A DNA stretch of 15,197 nt from Larix sibirica (Eukaryota > Streptophyta > Pinopsida > Pinales > Pinaceae). The position numbers and the translations under genes are program-made. Location of the stretch: contig NWUY0300015493.1 in the NCBI GenBank assembly GCA_004151065.3, forward strand, positions 19,432-34,628. The letters run 5' to 3'. Each line of letters opens with the position of its first letter. Position 1 is the first letter of the stretch. The notes under the pieces are model-generated. The model was not told the origin of the DNA, did no database searches, and worked only from the letters and a program-made list of their open reading frames with translations. This document shows, piece by piece, positions 1-9,687 of this stretch.

Positions 1-1165
1 ACTTTGGAATGTCTGAAGGAAATTTGGTTGGAATTGGATGCCAGTTAGGATTGGGGCACAATGGATCATTCATCAGTTTTGATGGATCTAGCAAGTTCAA
101 AGTTACCAAAAAAGGGAGTCTCAGTTGCATGGAAAAAGAATTGGGGCAGGAACCTTGGGGTGGGAAGTTCTTGCTTGCACAAGTCCCAAAATATAGATAG
201 GAGTTTCCCCTTGTCACAGTTTGCACAACGCTTGTTCTTGTAAAAAGATTCCAATACCTATGCATAGGATTGCATCTAGCAGGAATACCCTACATCCAAT
301 TTGATCGGGCCTGTGAAAAATTACCCCCAATTGGTATCCTAGTTGATGGTATAAAGTTACTACCTCCCCCACTAAATAGTGAATAAGGGGTAGATTTGGA
401 AGACATAGAGGATGATTGAAAACCACCCATTCGAGTATTAAAACCTGTAAATGGGTTCACACCTTAAATATGCCCAACAAACTAGATAGGTCCGATCCCA
501 AAAGAGGGAAAGGAAGGGGAAATATGACCTCCATGTGAAGGCAAACCTTGGAATGGTGTAGAAGAATGACTTAAACTAGTAGTAGGATTCAGAAATAAGG
601 GACTAGAAGTAATCATGAAATTAGGCATACCCAACATTGGCATACCAAATGTAATGGCACCGGAACCAAAAGATGATGATAAAGCAACACTCAGTGGATG
701 AGTAACTACAGAACCTTAGGGTGAGGATGTAGTGCCAAAATTAACCACATGAGATAAACTAGCTATGGTTTCATTTAACATCTAAGTACTGACATGAGGA
801 GGAGAAAATACTCATGGGATGATAACTAAAGTGGGTGTATGAGCCTCTCTCGAAATTTCCCCTAAATCATCTATAACTAACCCTCTGCTTATCCGGTAAG
901 CAATTGTTGCTTGTTATGAAGCACTTGGAATATGCACTAAGACTAGATCCTTAGGTCCAGTTAAAGGAGGGTTGAAAGGTATTACAAATCCTTCGGCTTG
1001 TACATCTTCAACTATGGTGTCGTGTTGTGCAAAAGTGTTGTTTATTGTAGGGCATGGTTCATCGAGTAAATCAATGAAACCTATTGGACCAAAGCAGCCA
1101 ATTGTGTTTGTTCAACGCCTTTGTGGACACGGTGGAGGTTCAAATGAAACCAGAGGAAGATTCAT
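1..1165 (-). pseudogene. Broken gag of a Ty3/gypsy retrotransposon (N-terminal part, cut by window edge)
   Basis: One minus-strand frame can be followed from an ATG at 1165 (with an in-frame TAA 11 codons upstream at 1198-1196) to the window edge, 388 codons, without any shift of phase. Eight in-frame stops break it, at plus positions 1112-1114, 914-916, 812-814, 782-784, 716-718, 482-484, 464-466 and 290-292. The conceptual product is rich in Pro, Ser and Gly, with stretches such as GCFGPIGFIDLLDEP near residue 25 and GVNPFTGFNTRMGGF near residue 240. It ends in PIPTKFPSDIPK just where the window stops, which resembles the entry into a retrotransposon gag core (PKF followed by acidic and glycine residues). 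Gag would form the particle that packages element RNA. The assignment to gag rests on composition, the terminal motif and position downstream of an LTR/PBS-like signal. The shorter ORFs here lie in other frames and are shadows. Confidence 0.6.
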
Positions 1166-1398
1166 AATCTTCCTGGAATGGCCAAATGATTGATCTTACA
1201 CACTTAAAGATGTTTTCAAACAATTTAAGTCCTAATGCCGGCTAAATCACACACAACACAAAGAGCACGCCACTATAAAGAGTTCTAGGAAATAAAAAAG
1301 GCAAACAAAGGGCCTTCCGATGTTCAGTGTGGGTTGATTAAGTCCCACATCCAAACATCAAAGGTTCCAGAACCGTTACCAAGGCCTCCGTTGATAGT

Positions 1399-1426
1399 CC
1401 TTCTTGGTGCAAGTATCCCAAGAAGG
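1399..1426. repeat. Perfect 9-bp inverted repeat with 10-nt loop
   Basis: CCTTCTTGG at 1399-1407 is exactly complementary to CCAAGAAGG at 1418-1426, separated by 10 nt. It lies in the leader of the left element, about 235 nt upstream of the gag ATG, and could form an RNA hairpin there. A packaging or dimerisation role is only a possibility. Confidence 0.6.
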
Positions 1427-1708
1427 CAAGGGACACCGTGCAAGGATATTATCAGTTTAGATCAACGTCTATTCAAAGTTTGTAGGAAGCCTCCTTCCTT
1501 CACCTATGTGGTACCTAAGACAAGATACCATGATCACTAATACACAGTCGGGATCTGGAGGAATAGTCAACGGTCGGGATCGTACATATGCTCAGGGTAG
1601 CTAAGCTCGAAATATCAACAGTACTAAAACCTCAAGGGGCCCAAATTTTGGCACTAAAGAAATATTCGTACACACAAAATCCCATAAATGCTCAATTTAA
1701 GTATCAAT

Positions 1709-1719
1709 GGGGGGGGGGG
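1709..1719. repeat. Homopolymer run of 11 G
   Basis: Eleven consecutive G on the plus strand, directly followed by TTCCC. It lies in the leader of the left element, where its surroundings are AT-rich. Run length in such tracts is unreliable in most sequencing data. Confidence 0.9.
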
Positions 1720-2758
1720 TTCCCTTCAACTCCACCTCACATGACCTCGTGATTAAATTCAGTGTTAGTGGAGCTTCTCGACCACACACTTACAGTGTTG
1801 GATTTCTTCCTATCCTTATGAAAAATCTACTAAGTTTAAAAGTTTAAAATGATCTTGGGTTGTTAACTGCCAACCTATCCCAAGATCCTAATTTTAAGCT
1901 AAATTGGTGAACCCTGTCAAAAAATAAAGTTCCAATTGATTTTAGATTAAGCGTTATTTTTAAGTGGTTGTTTTTACTCAGGAGAAAGGAAGTGAAACTG
2001 GTGGTGTTCTTGACACTCACAAGAATTAGAAACACTTTTAAGATATATAGGCGTAGAAAGAAAAAATGATCCTTCACTATTTTAAGTGCTATATGACACT
2101 TGTACAAAACGTTTTCCAAAAATTCTATTTATTTTTACTTTTCATTATTTCGACAAAAACTAATTTGAAAAGAAAATAAAAAAACAACTTTTCTCTTTTC
2201 AGAAACTGAAATAGACACTCCAAACCAAAAAAAATTTTCTTTTAAAAAACTGGAAACAAATTTCGATTCCAAAAGAAAGAAACTTTTCTTTTTCAAAAAG
2301 AAAAATAAACAATCTTTTTTGTTTAACTATTGCAAGAAAAAAAGAAGTATCAACAAGATTATATAAAGTTTGCTTCACTAAACGCACAAAGATGCAAGTA
2401 AAGAAGCAAAAATGACCTTTTTGAAATGCAACAAACAATGAACAAGAAAACTTCCAAAGAAATCAACTTTTTATCGATTTTTTGTGATGATATGGACATA
2501 AAACTAAAGGTATAAAGATAGATCTTTTTATACAAAATTAGACTGTTAAAAAAATTACAAAAGTAGTCTAAAAAACAGGATTTGGGGCAAAACCCTAAAT
2601 CATAAAAAGATTTCTTTTGTTTTTGTTTTGTAAAAAAAAGGTGTTGATTTTTGAAAATAAAAAAACAAACTTTAGTACCTCACATTCAAATTAGATAGAA
2701 AGTAACCCACATTTCCAGTTCAAACAAAGAGAAACTGTAAAAAGAAGCAAAACTAGGT

Positions 2759-2897
2759 GTACGCGGGCTGTACAAGGCTATACGTGTACGTGATTTTCTA
2801 GTGTTTAGGTTGCGTACATGGACAAAAACAAAGTTTTTGCAGAAACAATGCATCCTTTAGGAAAAATATGCACCTGTGTGCATTGTTACTCGCGTAC
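2759..2897. repeat. Cluster of GTACGC/GCGTAC motifs
   Basis: GTACGC at 2759-2764 and GCGTAC at 2812-2817 and 2892-2897 are the same 6-mer on opposite strands. Further GTAC cores near 2770 and within a TACGTGTACGTG stretch near 2781-2792 lie between them. These CpG-containing motifs stand out in an AT-rich retrotransposon leader and may be remnants of a tandem repeat or of a regulatory array. Confidence 0.4.
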
Positions 2898-3090
2898 AAG
2901 CACGGGGAAAAGCAAAAAATAAAAATTTTGGTGCCCCAACACTGAAATTTCTTCTCATAAGGGTCCTAATATGGAAAGGTACCAGGTAAAGATAGGAATG
3001 ATTCATAAAAACAACATAAAGAAAGAAAAAATAGACCAACAAAATCAATCAAAAAATAGAAAATTCCCTAACCACCCAAAATGTAAAAAG

Positions 3091-3108
3091 TCCCCAATGG
3101 AGTTGTCA
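3091..3108 (-). promoter_or_regulatory. Probable tRNA primer binding site of the left element
   Basis: On the minus strand this reads TGACAACTCCATTGGGGA. It resembles the TGGCGACTC...TGGGGA type of PBS, attributed from memory to tRNA-Arg in Tat/Ogre-like elements, with differences that are mostly G-to-A or C-to-T. It starts four bases after a CA dinucleotide (3114-3113) that would end the LTR, which is the usual spacing. The identification is by recall of the family, not by a tRNA search. Confidence 0.5.
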
Positions 3109-3112
3109 TTTT

Positions 3113-3942
3113 TGTTTCGAGAATTTAAACTACCATAGTGGTCTTTGGGCCAATCTGCCACAGAGCGATACCCAAAAGAAGACTTGAATATTCAAGAAAA
3201 ACCATTTCAAAATTCTTTGCAAGAAAACTTTCTTGAAATGGACAAAGAAGGTTAAAATGTAACTCACCCGGAATCCAAATGATTGATGTAGAATCCCTAG
3301 GCTGGCGCTCCTCCAATATTCTCACTAACTTCTCCAAGATTCAACCTGAAAATGAGCAAAGATATAAAGAAAAGTAGTTGTTGTTTCAAAGATATAGTAA
3401 CAAATGAATTGCTGAAAAACTCATCCAAATTTCCAAGAATTAAAGACTGAAATTAAACACTTGAACTGGATGAAAAGGAGAGTTCTTTTATAACTAAATA
3501 ACAAGTTAAAAATGAATAGATTTCACTTGAACTTTGTTATGGCACTGTTCTGGAACTGAGATTGGAGTTCTTCCACCTGGTCCTTTCACACACTCAATAT
3601 GGTTTCACTATGAGAGGTATACTCAAAAGAATCACATCAATCCTTTAGCATAATATGGCTTCTCAATGATGACTGAAAACTAGTTTTAGATAGGGGAAAG
3701 GGGATTTTGCAGACCAAGGAAAATGGGTCTTTTAGATTTGATTGTAATCAAACAACATAAGCGCATAATATCCAATACTCCATCCCATTTTTCCTTCACC
3801 TATGCCTCTTTTATAGTGATGGGGAGGAAGTTAGGGAAGTTACACGCCAATTACTTATGGGATTGGGATAGTTGGGAATGGCCAAAACTAAAAAATTTCC
3901 CGTAAAGTAACTTTATTTTTATTTTTTACCCTCGAATAGACA
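3113..3942 (-). mobile_element. Probable 5' LTR of the left Tat/Ogre-like element
   Basis: The 3' edge is set by the CA at 3114-3113 (minus strand ...CGAAACA) four bases before the PBS-like sequence. A TATA box at 3815-3808 faces the gag gene and would place the transcription start near 3780, inside this stretch, as expected for an LTR. The 5' edge is a guess: TGTC reading down from 3942 gives an LTR of about 830 bp, but no second LTR copy or target-site duplication is available in the window to fix it, and the LTR may extend further right. The ORFs at 3125-3337 (minus) and 3723-3905 (plus) have no recognisable product. Confidence 0.4.
3808..3815 (-). promoter_or_regulatory. TATA box of the left LTR
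   Basis: The minus strand reads CACTATAAAAGAGGC here, a near-consensus plant TATA box. Its direction matches the PBS and gag of the left element, so it is the likely core promoter of that retrotransposon. No transcript evidence is available. Confidence 0.5.
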
Positions 3943-5900
3943 TGTACACAGGCTAGCCAAAGATAGGTTGTGTGGATGCAGGCTAGATATATCTTGAAAA
4001 ATACCATTTTTTAAGAGGTTTTTTCAAGAATGATTGTTGTTCATAGATGATCAGAAACTAAGGGAGTCTGCAAAATAGGTAAATGAATAATATTGGACAT
4101 CATAGAATATATGGGACAAGTGTGACAAAATATGTATAACTTTGTGTTGTTTGGTAGTGTCAGGAAGAGTGATGTGGACCGCTTTTGCTCTGCTACCAAG
4201 GATTGCACAACCCCTTGGTAGGTGCTTTTTGCACTTGTGTGTGAGAAATCATACACTACAATACCTTAGGAAAGGATGGTCATCAAAGCCAATATGTCAT
4301 CATTGATGAGAATTTGTTGATGTGATGATCCTCTTGTGCATGATGAACTATTGATCTCATTTGAATTGGTGGTTTCTAACCTCTAATTGAGTTGTACCAA
4401 TGACCCGCAATATTTTCACATAGCATAATACTGACGCTCTATTTCCTTCTATTCCAACAATCCTTTGGATATTCTCTTTATATATCACCACTACACTATC
4501 CTTGCCACTTGTTGCATTTGGGCTAGTCATCAAGATTTTTACTAGAACATTTCCAAACCTCCATTAGAAACCCCTATTGTTGACCTTGAACCAATTTGAT
4601 GATGATAAAGTATCTCATGACCTCATCCATCACATTCTCCCATCATACATCCATTGATGTTTAATTTGTTGTACACTCCTTTTAATTAGTTATTCATGGA
4701 CCTTATTCAACAAATCCTTTTTTAATTATGCACGGATCATTCAAAATAAAAATACCCTATCTTTGAGAAACATAACCACCCCAATCCACTTTGGTGTTCC
4801 TTTTCCCTAGTTCATAGGTATGCTAGTATATGAAGGGGATGCATACACACATTCACTTATTGTAGCATTGTTTTAAGTGATAAGTTTGTATTTGACATTT
4901 TTAGAAAATGAAGAGATTTTTTGAATTGAAAATATATGTGATTGATAGATTATTTTATAACTAATTAGTAAATTTTTTAATTTTATGAAAAATAATATAA
5001 ATTCAAATTTCTATCACAAGATTAAAACATTAAAAACTAAAATAGTATGCGAAACTAAGAAAGTAAAATTCATAAATTTCTTAACCAATTATGAGGATAG
5101 AAGAGTCGTGGAATAAATAGGGAGATAGCCCAATCCCATCACTAAAATAGCACATGTTTAGTGAAGGAGACCATCATAGTTTTGCCATGTGAGAATGAGT
5201 TGATCCCTTTCATCTTTTGCAAATACCTAGACAAGACCATATGTTCTACATGAGAGGAAGAGACCCATCATGTGAAAGGATAAAATGGTTTGATTTGTGA
5301 AGATCTATTTGAAAGTCATACATCAAGAAGAAGAAAAGAACATCCATCCAAATGCAGGTTTTCAAGTTTGTGCCATATGATTCACCATCAATGAAATCAA
5401 AACCTTTGATAGCACAAAACAAATAATTAAGGTAAGCATGAGTGAGGTCGCAATGGAGAACACTAAGAGTAGTATTAAAAAATCCACCAATTATCGAATA
5501 GATGCATGATAAGGTTTATATGAGTAATGTAGGGAATTTAAAATTGGTAGAAATCCCATTGTGGCCAGTCTAGGATGGATGCTTGATGATGAGAAATATG
5601 TAGAACACACTACAACACATATACAACTCTATAGTCAAAGGACATGCTGATGCTTATAATTTGCTGTGGAGGTGGGACAGGTGCTAGGTTACAAGTGAGC
5701 AATGATAAACAATGATGGTTGAAGATGAACCACCCTTTAAAAAAAATACCATTTGTGTAATAAAAGTCTCAAAAATTCAGCTCAATACATGATGCATCTA
5801 ATGTCTCACCCCTTTATAAACTAGTAGACCCTTGAAGCAAGGAAAGGGGACACCAAAGGAATTATGGATAATAAGGGAACTTTTTATTGTACATGAATAG
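3943..5900. other. Decayed non-coding stretch, nothing recognisable
   Basis: About 2 kb without a supportable gene. The only open frame of note (4041-4256, minus) has no recognisable motif. I tried the region 5100-5430 in several frames and found frequent stops and no family motif. It is most likely old, diverged repeat sequence. Confidence 0.5.
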
Positions 5901-6400
5901 TTAATGGAGTCCATTTATTGAATGGGATCCATATGTCTTCTATTTATTCATATGTAGGTGGCAGTCACATGTATGGTCATATTCAAACAGAGCTATGGGG
6001 GGGCTATTTATAAATGGGTTGATGGTGGGAGGACATGATGGAGGATGGTGTGGGATAGCCTTTTATTATTGGTCAATTCAATCCTAGGTCAATGATAGTT
6101 AAGGTTTTTGATTGAGGCCTTGAAAGGTTCCAATAAATATCCCAAAATGGGACGTGGAAATAACTAGCAGACGATGATGTGTAAAGAGAGTCTCCCAAGG
6201 ACCATTGGAATAATAGGAAATCAATGATCATTATAATGTTTCAAGAATTTTCATGGGTCACTAGTACAACACAATCAAAGGCGAGTGACCATTGTATTGT
6301 ATCAAATAAACAATGCTTAGCTTGTAATATTGAATTGCAGATAAGAGACGACTGAAGTTACATTTGTTCTCTATATATAATAAAAATAAAATAGTCTAAT
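5901..6400 (+). other. LTR-like stretch with TATA box and AATAAA
   Basis: On the plus strand a TATA-like TATTTATAAAT lies at 6005-6015 and an AATAAA at 6305-6310, about 300 bp apart. This is the arrangement expected in an LTR, with promoter followed by poly(A) signal. No terminal inverted TG...CA ends, PBS or coding region could be fixed, so a solo LTR is only one possibility; chance occurrence in AT-rich DNA is another. Confidence 0.2.
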
Positions 6401-7291
6401 GTGATGCACACATGTGCCAAGGCCCTACACTGAATGCATTGCCAGTGTCACAAGGAGCCTCGGGAAGACTAGTTGTGACAACACATTCAAATATTTTGAG
6501 GGTACCCACATGTATTTCTCTTTATATCCCCAAAATATAAATCATATGTAGATTTTAGTATAGAGCGTTGAGGTCACAACAAAGTTTACCCATCATTAAA
6601 AGACCATGAAATAAGATGACGACATCCTGTGCTTTAAGAATCACCATTTGTGAGCTACATTGAAGGAATCAATCTCTGCGATGTAAGGTAATATAATGAG
6701 ATTTTCCTGTTGCTTAGAACCATGAATGTTGTCTACATGGATGATTTTAGTATTACATGTATTTTATATTGATGGATTGGTTTTGTGGTTAAGTTTATTT
6801 TCAAGACAATTTTTTTTCCTTATAACCATAACAAGGTTATATGGTCTAGTGATCTCTACAAGATCAAATATGATTCAGGAAACAATGCACTAGACTTTAG
6901 ATTTTACAAAATGAATCTACTTCATTTAATGAATTTTGACATAAAAAGGTTGCTTTGTGGTTCTCTCATGTAAGCATATCTCAATCTCTGTGTTGGCACT
7001 ATCTCTATTCTTATAACAATAAAATATGTTTTGTACTACACAGTTTAAAACAAATCATTTTAATTTTTTTTTAGTTTTTTCTATTAAGAAAAAAAAGCAC
7101 TTCAAATAGCTATAAATAAAAATTGTAACATTTATTAGGTACACAATGGGTTTTAAAAGGCCAATGTGGATTGAGGAGAGGAGAATACCTAATCATCTAG
7201 TGTTTCTCACTAGGAAAATACTAAAAAGGAAAGCTCATAACCCTAAATGTTCAAAACTCATGATTACATTTCCCTTCATTTGTAATTTCCA
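6401..7291. other. Non-coding stretch, one unexplained short ORF
   Basis: No gene can be supported. A 62-codon plus-strand frame at 6785-6973 contains a stretch reading KVIWSSDLYKIKYDSG, but it has no motif I recognise, no good start context and no neighbouring coding sequence. An old exon or transposon fragment cannot be excluded. Confidence 0.35.
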
Positions 7292-7411
7292 GAGAGAGAG
7301 AGAGAGAGCGTAGTACATTAAACTTGTGTCCTACCTAATCATTGTCCAATGGTGAGAGAGAGAGAGGGTATTACATTAAACTTGTGTCCTACCTAATCAT
7401 TGTCTAATGGT
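7292..7411. repeat. 58-bp tandem duplication including a GA microsatellite
   Basis: A unit at 7296-7353 is followed head to tail by a second copy at 7354-7411 with only three differences. Each unit starts with a run of about seven GA dinucleotides followed by ACATTAAACTTGTGTCCTAC-type sequence and ends in AATGGT. The GA run of the first unit extends left to 7292. Confidence 0.9.
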
Positions 7412-7840
7412 GAAATTTCATGTTGTTTTATGTTGCTAGGTACCTAGGTACCATAGAATTATCTTAATAGAGGACATCAACTATGTTATCTTTCCTTTTC
7501 AAAGAAACTTCCCATTAATAGAATTGAGAGCATAGAATCCCACTCTAATCCCCATAACACCTATAGCCTCTCTCAAATGCACTTGGATAATAACATCTAG
7601 GTGATATTGGATTTGAGCAAATATTCAACATCCTACCCTGGAAACCAAACTTGCCAAATTATCAACTAATATCAAGATCATTTACATTAGTATAGATTTC
7701 TAAAAAAAATAATATTATGAAATATTCCAATACCCAAAAGACCTATGACCCTATAACACACTTGAATTGCACATTTTTACATTTCATACATTTGATTCCT
7801 CTCGACTGTAAATAAAAATTAAAATAGATCTAGACTCTTC

Positions 7841-7862
7841 ATTATTATTATTATTATTATTT
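7841..7862. repeat. ATT microsatellite
   Basis: About seven consecutive ATT triplets, uninterrupted, in AT-rich non-coding sequence. Confidence 0.95.
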
Positions 7863-8271
7863 GTTATTTTGAAACCTTACCTACAAATATTGTCAATTAC
7901 AATATGGTAACATATGATTCATTTAAAGTCATATTCATAAGAAGTTGGTAACCTCTTCCCCTTGCCTCTTTTTCACTATAAATCATTTACCTAATAGATG
8001 TTAAATGAACCCTTCCATCCACAACCCTATTTTTTGATTTTTTTTCTCACTCCTATAGGTTCATAAAGGGTAGTTCAATATTATAGCTTGAGTCTCCCCA
8101 ACAAGTTGTCTTTGAAAATGAGTTGGAATCAGTTCCCAAACCCCAGCGTGATTTTTCAACAACATAAACACTTTTTATTTTTTTATTACTATTATTATTA
8201 ACTTAACTTGAATCCATCATGAATTTTTTTATTATTACCCAACATATTTTCCAACAATGTAAATGATTTTC

Positions 8272-8272
<1 letters not shown>

Positions 8273-8301
<29 letters not shown>
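8273..8301. repeat. ATT microsatellite
   Basis: Nine to ten consecutive ATT triplets, the longest simple repeat in the window, preceded by CT and followed by TATAATG. Confidence 0.95.
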
Positions 8302-8304
<3 letters not shown>

Positions 8305-8611
8305 ATGTGACATTTGGTGAGTCATCAATTGTCACTCTACCATGACTAGTGGTTCATGGTAAACAATATTTCATTCCACCATACCATTCATGGTAAGTTC
8401 AACTACGGAAACTACAACATTTAACTTCGCATCACTTCACCGTATTGATAATGGTATTTGCCTTTGTATGAGTTTCTAGGACGACCTTCCACGTGGATTT
8501 TGGTAGCCTTACACATAAATAGTTGTTGCATTGAATTCCATAGAAAACCTTCAATCAAGATTGAAAACAATTAATTGACATGGTCTATCATAACTTGGCT
8601 AATCCAAAAAC

Positions 8612-9155
8612 TGTGTGTGTGGGTGTGAAATAATAGAAAATAGTGCACAATAACAAATCAATAGCGCATTAATATTGTAGTGTTCTTTAACCTTAAACTT
8701 AGAATACAAACATGTATACATAGATTTATAATGCATGAAACCATACATTATAGTGTAGAATAACCAAATACAAAGACAATTGAAATGAAATGTTATAGAA
8801 TAAACCCTTGTATTATGATAATCCAATAGAAAACAATGTTCACTTGCCTCTCAAGGTTGGGAGACCTTTTACTTGAGACAAGCTCCAATTAAAACAATAC
8901 TCGACAAAACAAACCATAGCATCCTATCTCTATAAACAAGTTTCCAATAGCCAAAACCCTAACTATTTATGGTCCCATATTTAATGAACACCAACTACCT
9001 AGTGGGCCTTAATTGACAAAGACTCAAACCCTTTTTACAATAATTAGTTATCCATTACTATCTACTCAACCCTATTCAAAGAAGATGGTTGTGTATACAT
9101 CACTTGAATGAATTTTATGTATCCTAAAGTAGGGGGTTAGGGTAGGACCCTAACA
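8612..9155 (-). mobile_element. 3' LTR of the chromovirus (left boundary uncertain)
   Basis: The LTR begins on the minus strand with TGTTAGGG at 9155, two bases after a polypurine tract, which fixes this end well. The far end is not fixed: a CA at 8613-8612, in a CACACACA tract, is one candidate and gives about 545 bp. Possible TATA-like elements on the minus strand are CATAAATAG (8971-8963) and TTTATAGAG near 8937-8929. The small minus-strand ORF at 8599-8826 lies inside and shows no known motif. Confidence 0.55.
9136..9154. repeat. Perfect 8-bp inverted repeat at the LTR terminus
   Basis: GTTAGGGTAGGACCCTAAC is a perfect 8-bp stem with a 3-nt loop. It lies at bases 2-20 of the 3' LTR, right beside the polypurine tract. 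Confidence 0.85.
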
Positions 9156-9157
9156 TG

Positions 9158-9169
9158 CCCTCCCCCTTC
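9158..9169 (-). promoter_or_regulatory. Polypurine tract (plus-strand primer site of the retrotransposon)
   Basis: The minus strand reads GAAGGGGGAGGG here, 12 purines in a row, followed by CA and then the LTR start TGTTAGGG. Polypurine tracts in this place prime second-strand DNA synthesis in LTR retrotransposons. The tract follows the chromodomain closely, as in the family. Confidence 0.75.
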
Positions 9170-9185
9170 AAGAGTAGCATCATCC

Positions 9186-9400
9186 TCAAAGCTTAAGGTG
9201 AGGAAATTGCTGTAGAATATCTGTTGGTTCCCATGTGGCATCTCCTGGTTGCATATTTTTCCACTTGATCATGACTTATTTTAACATGGACCTACACAAA
9301 TGATGGTCTTTGGTATCCATCATTGCTTCCAACTAGAGCCAAATGGATCCCTCCTCATCAAGTTATGTTAACTTGGCTTGCAATTTACAATTTGATCCAC
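9186..9400 (-). pseudogene. Chromodomain at the C-terminus of the gypsy polyprotein (broken)
   Basis: The minus strand encodes IKWKNMQPGDATWEPTDI followed by LQQFPHLKL, a clear match to the chromodomain core of plant chromoviruses (V/I-KWK...ATWEP...). The segment before it (DTKDHHL) is in the same frame, interrupted by one TAA at 9278-9276, and the frame ends in TGA at 9188-9186. A frame change just after it would read into acidic residues and a Gly-rich end, suggesting a one-base lesion near the stop. Chromodomains in this position guide integration to modified chromatin in the family. Upstream, the linker to integrase also carries stops. Confidence 0.8.
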
Positions 9401-9686
9401 ATTTGATCCCACAACCTTTTTGAGGCAAGACACATGAAATATCAGATGAATATTGGAGTGATTTAGTAGAGAAAGCTTGTAGGACACCTATCTAATGCTT
9501 TGTATGACCTTTTAGGGTCCATATAACTTCGTTGCTAGTTTTTGGTAGAGGTTATTTTTTAGTGATGCTTGTTGATAAGGTTGGATTCGATGAATATCTA
9601 CTCCCCTTATGTAAACTAGTACTCTGAGCAAATTCGATATGCATGTTGTTTCATTCTATTTTGAGCCATAACCAAATTTTCCTTAA
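9401..9686. repeat. First copy of a 286-bp duplication ending at a single N
   Basis: This block, starting ATTTGATCCC, recurs right after the N as 9688-9972. The copies differ by one T deletion in a T run, one A/G and one T/C. Both encode the integrase C-terminal part on the minus strand. This is best explained as overlapping contig ends left unmerged. Confidence 0.9.
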
Positions 9687-9687
9687 N
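9687..9687. other. Single-N assembly join
   Basis: A lone N separates two nearly identical blocks (9401-9686 and 9688-9972). It marks a scaffold join rather than an ambiguous base call. Confidence 0.85.

Larger units (their letters stand above)
1166..3090 (-). other. Long retrotransposon leader (5' untranslated region), no gene seen
   Basis: This stretch lies between the PBS-like sequence and the gag start of the left element. I see no supportable gene: the open frames at 1844-2119, 2199-2438 and 2857-3048 on the minus strand are short, Phe/Leu/Lys-rich and simply reflect T-rich, low-complexity sequence. The part from about 2140 to 2350 is strongly asymmetric, with A-rich plus and T-rich minus strand. 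A leader this long before gag is known in Tat/Ogre-type elements, some of which carry an extra ORF here; none is recognisable in this copy. Confidence 0.45.
7412..8611. other. AT-rich non-coding stretch with microsatellites
   Basis: No coding potential was seen on either strand. The stretch holds ATT microsatellites (listed separately) and several shorter ATT runs near 8187-8200. A short repeated TTCATGG/CCATGA motif occurs around 8340-8395. Confidence 0.5.

Noticed and set aside
1844-3048. Three minus-strand ORFs (1844-2119, 2199-2438, 2857-3048) as leader genes of the left element
   Set aside because: Their products are Phe/Leu-rich low-complexity sequence produced by T-rich DNA, and no known leader-ORF motif is visible.
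6785-6973. Plus-strand ORF of 62 codons as a possible small gene or exon
   Set aside because: No recognisable motif, no support from neighbouring frames, and a length easily reached by chance in AT-rich sequence.
7841-8301. Regularly spaced ATT tracts as an array of some new repeat system
   Set aside because: These are simple microsatellites with irregular spacing and no shared flanks.
8340-8395. CCATGA...TCATGG inverted motif and its repeat as a regulatory site
   Set aside because: Only 6-bp arms with an 8-nt loop in AT-rich sequence; this is expected by chance.
9131-9155. Telomere-like TTAGGG sequence as an interstitial telomeric repeat
   Set aside because: There is no repeated array; the motif is part of the inverted repeat at the LTR terminus.
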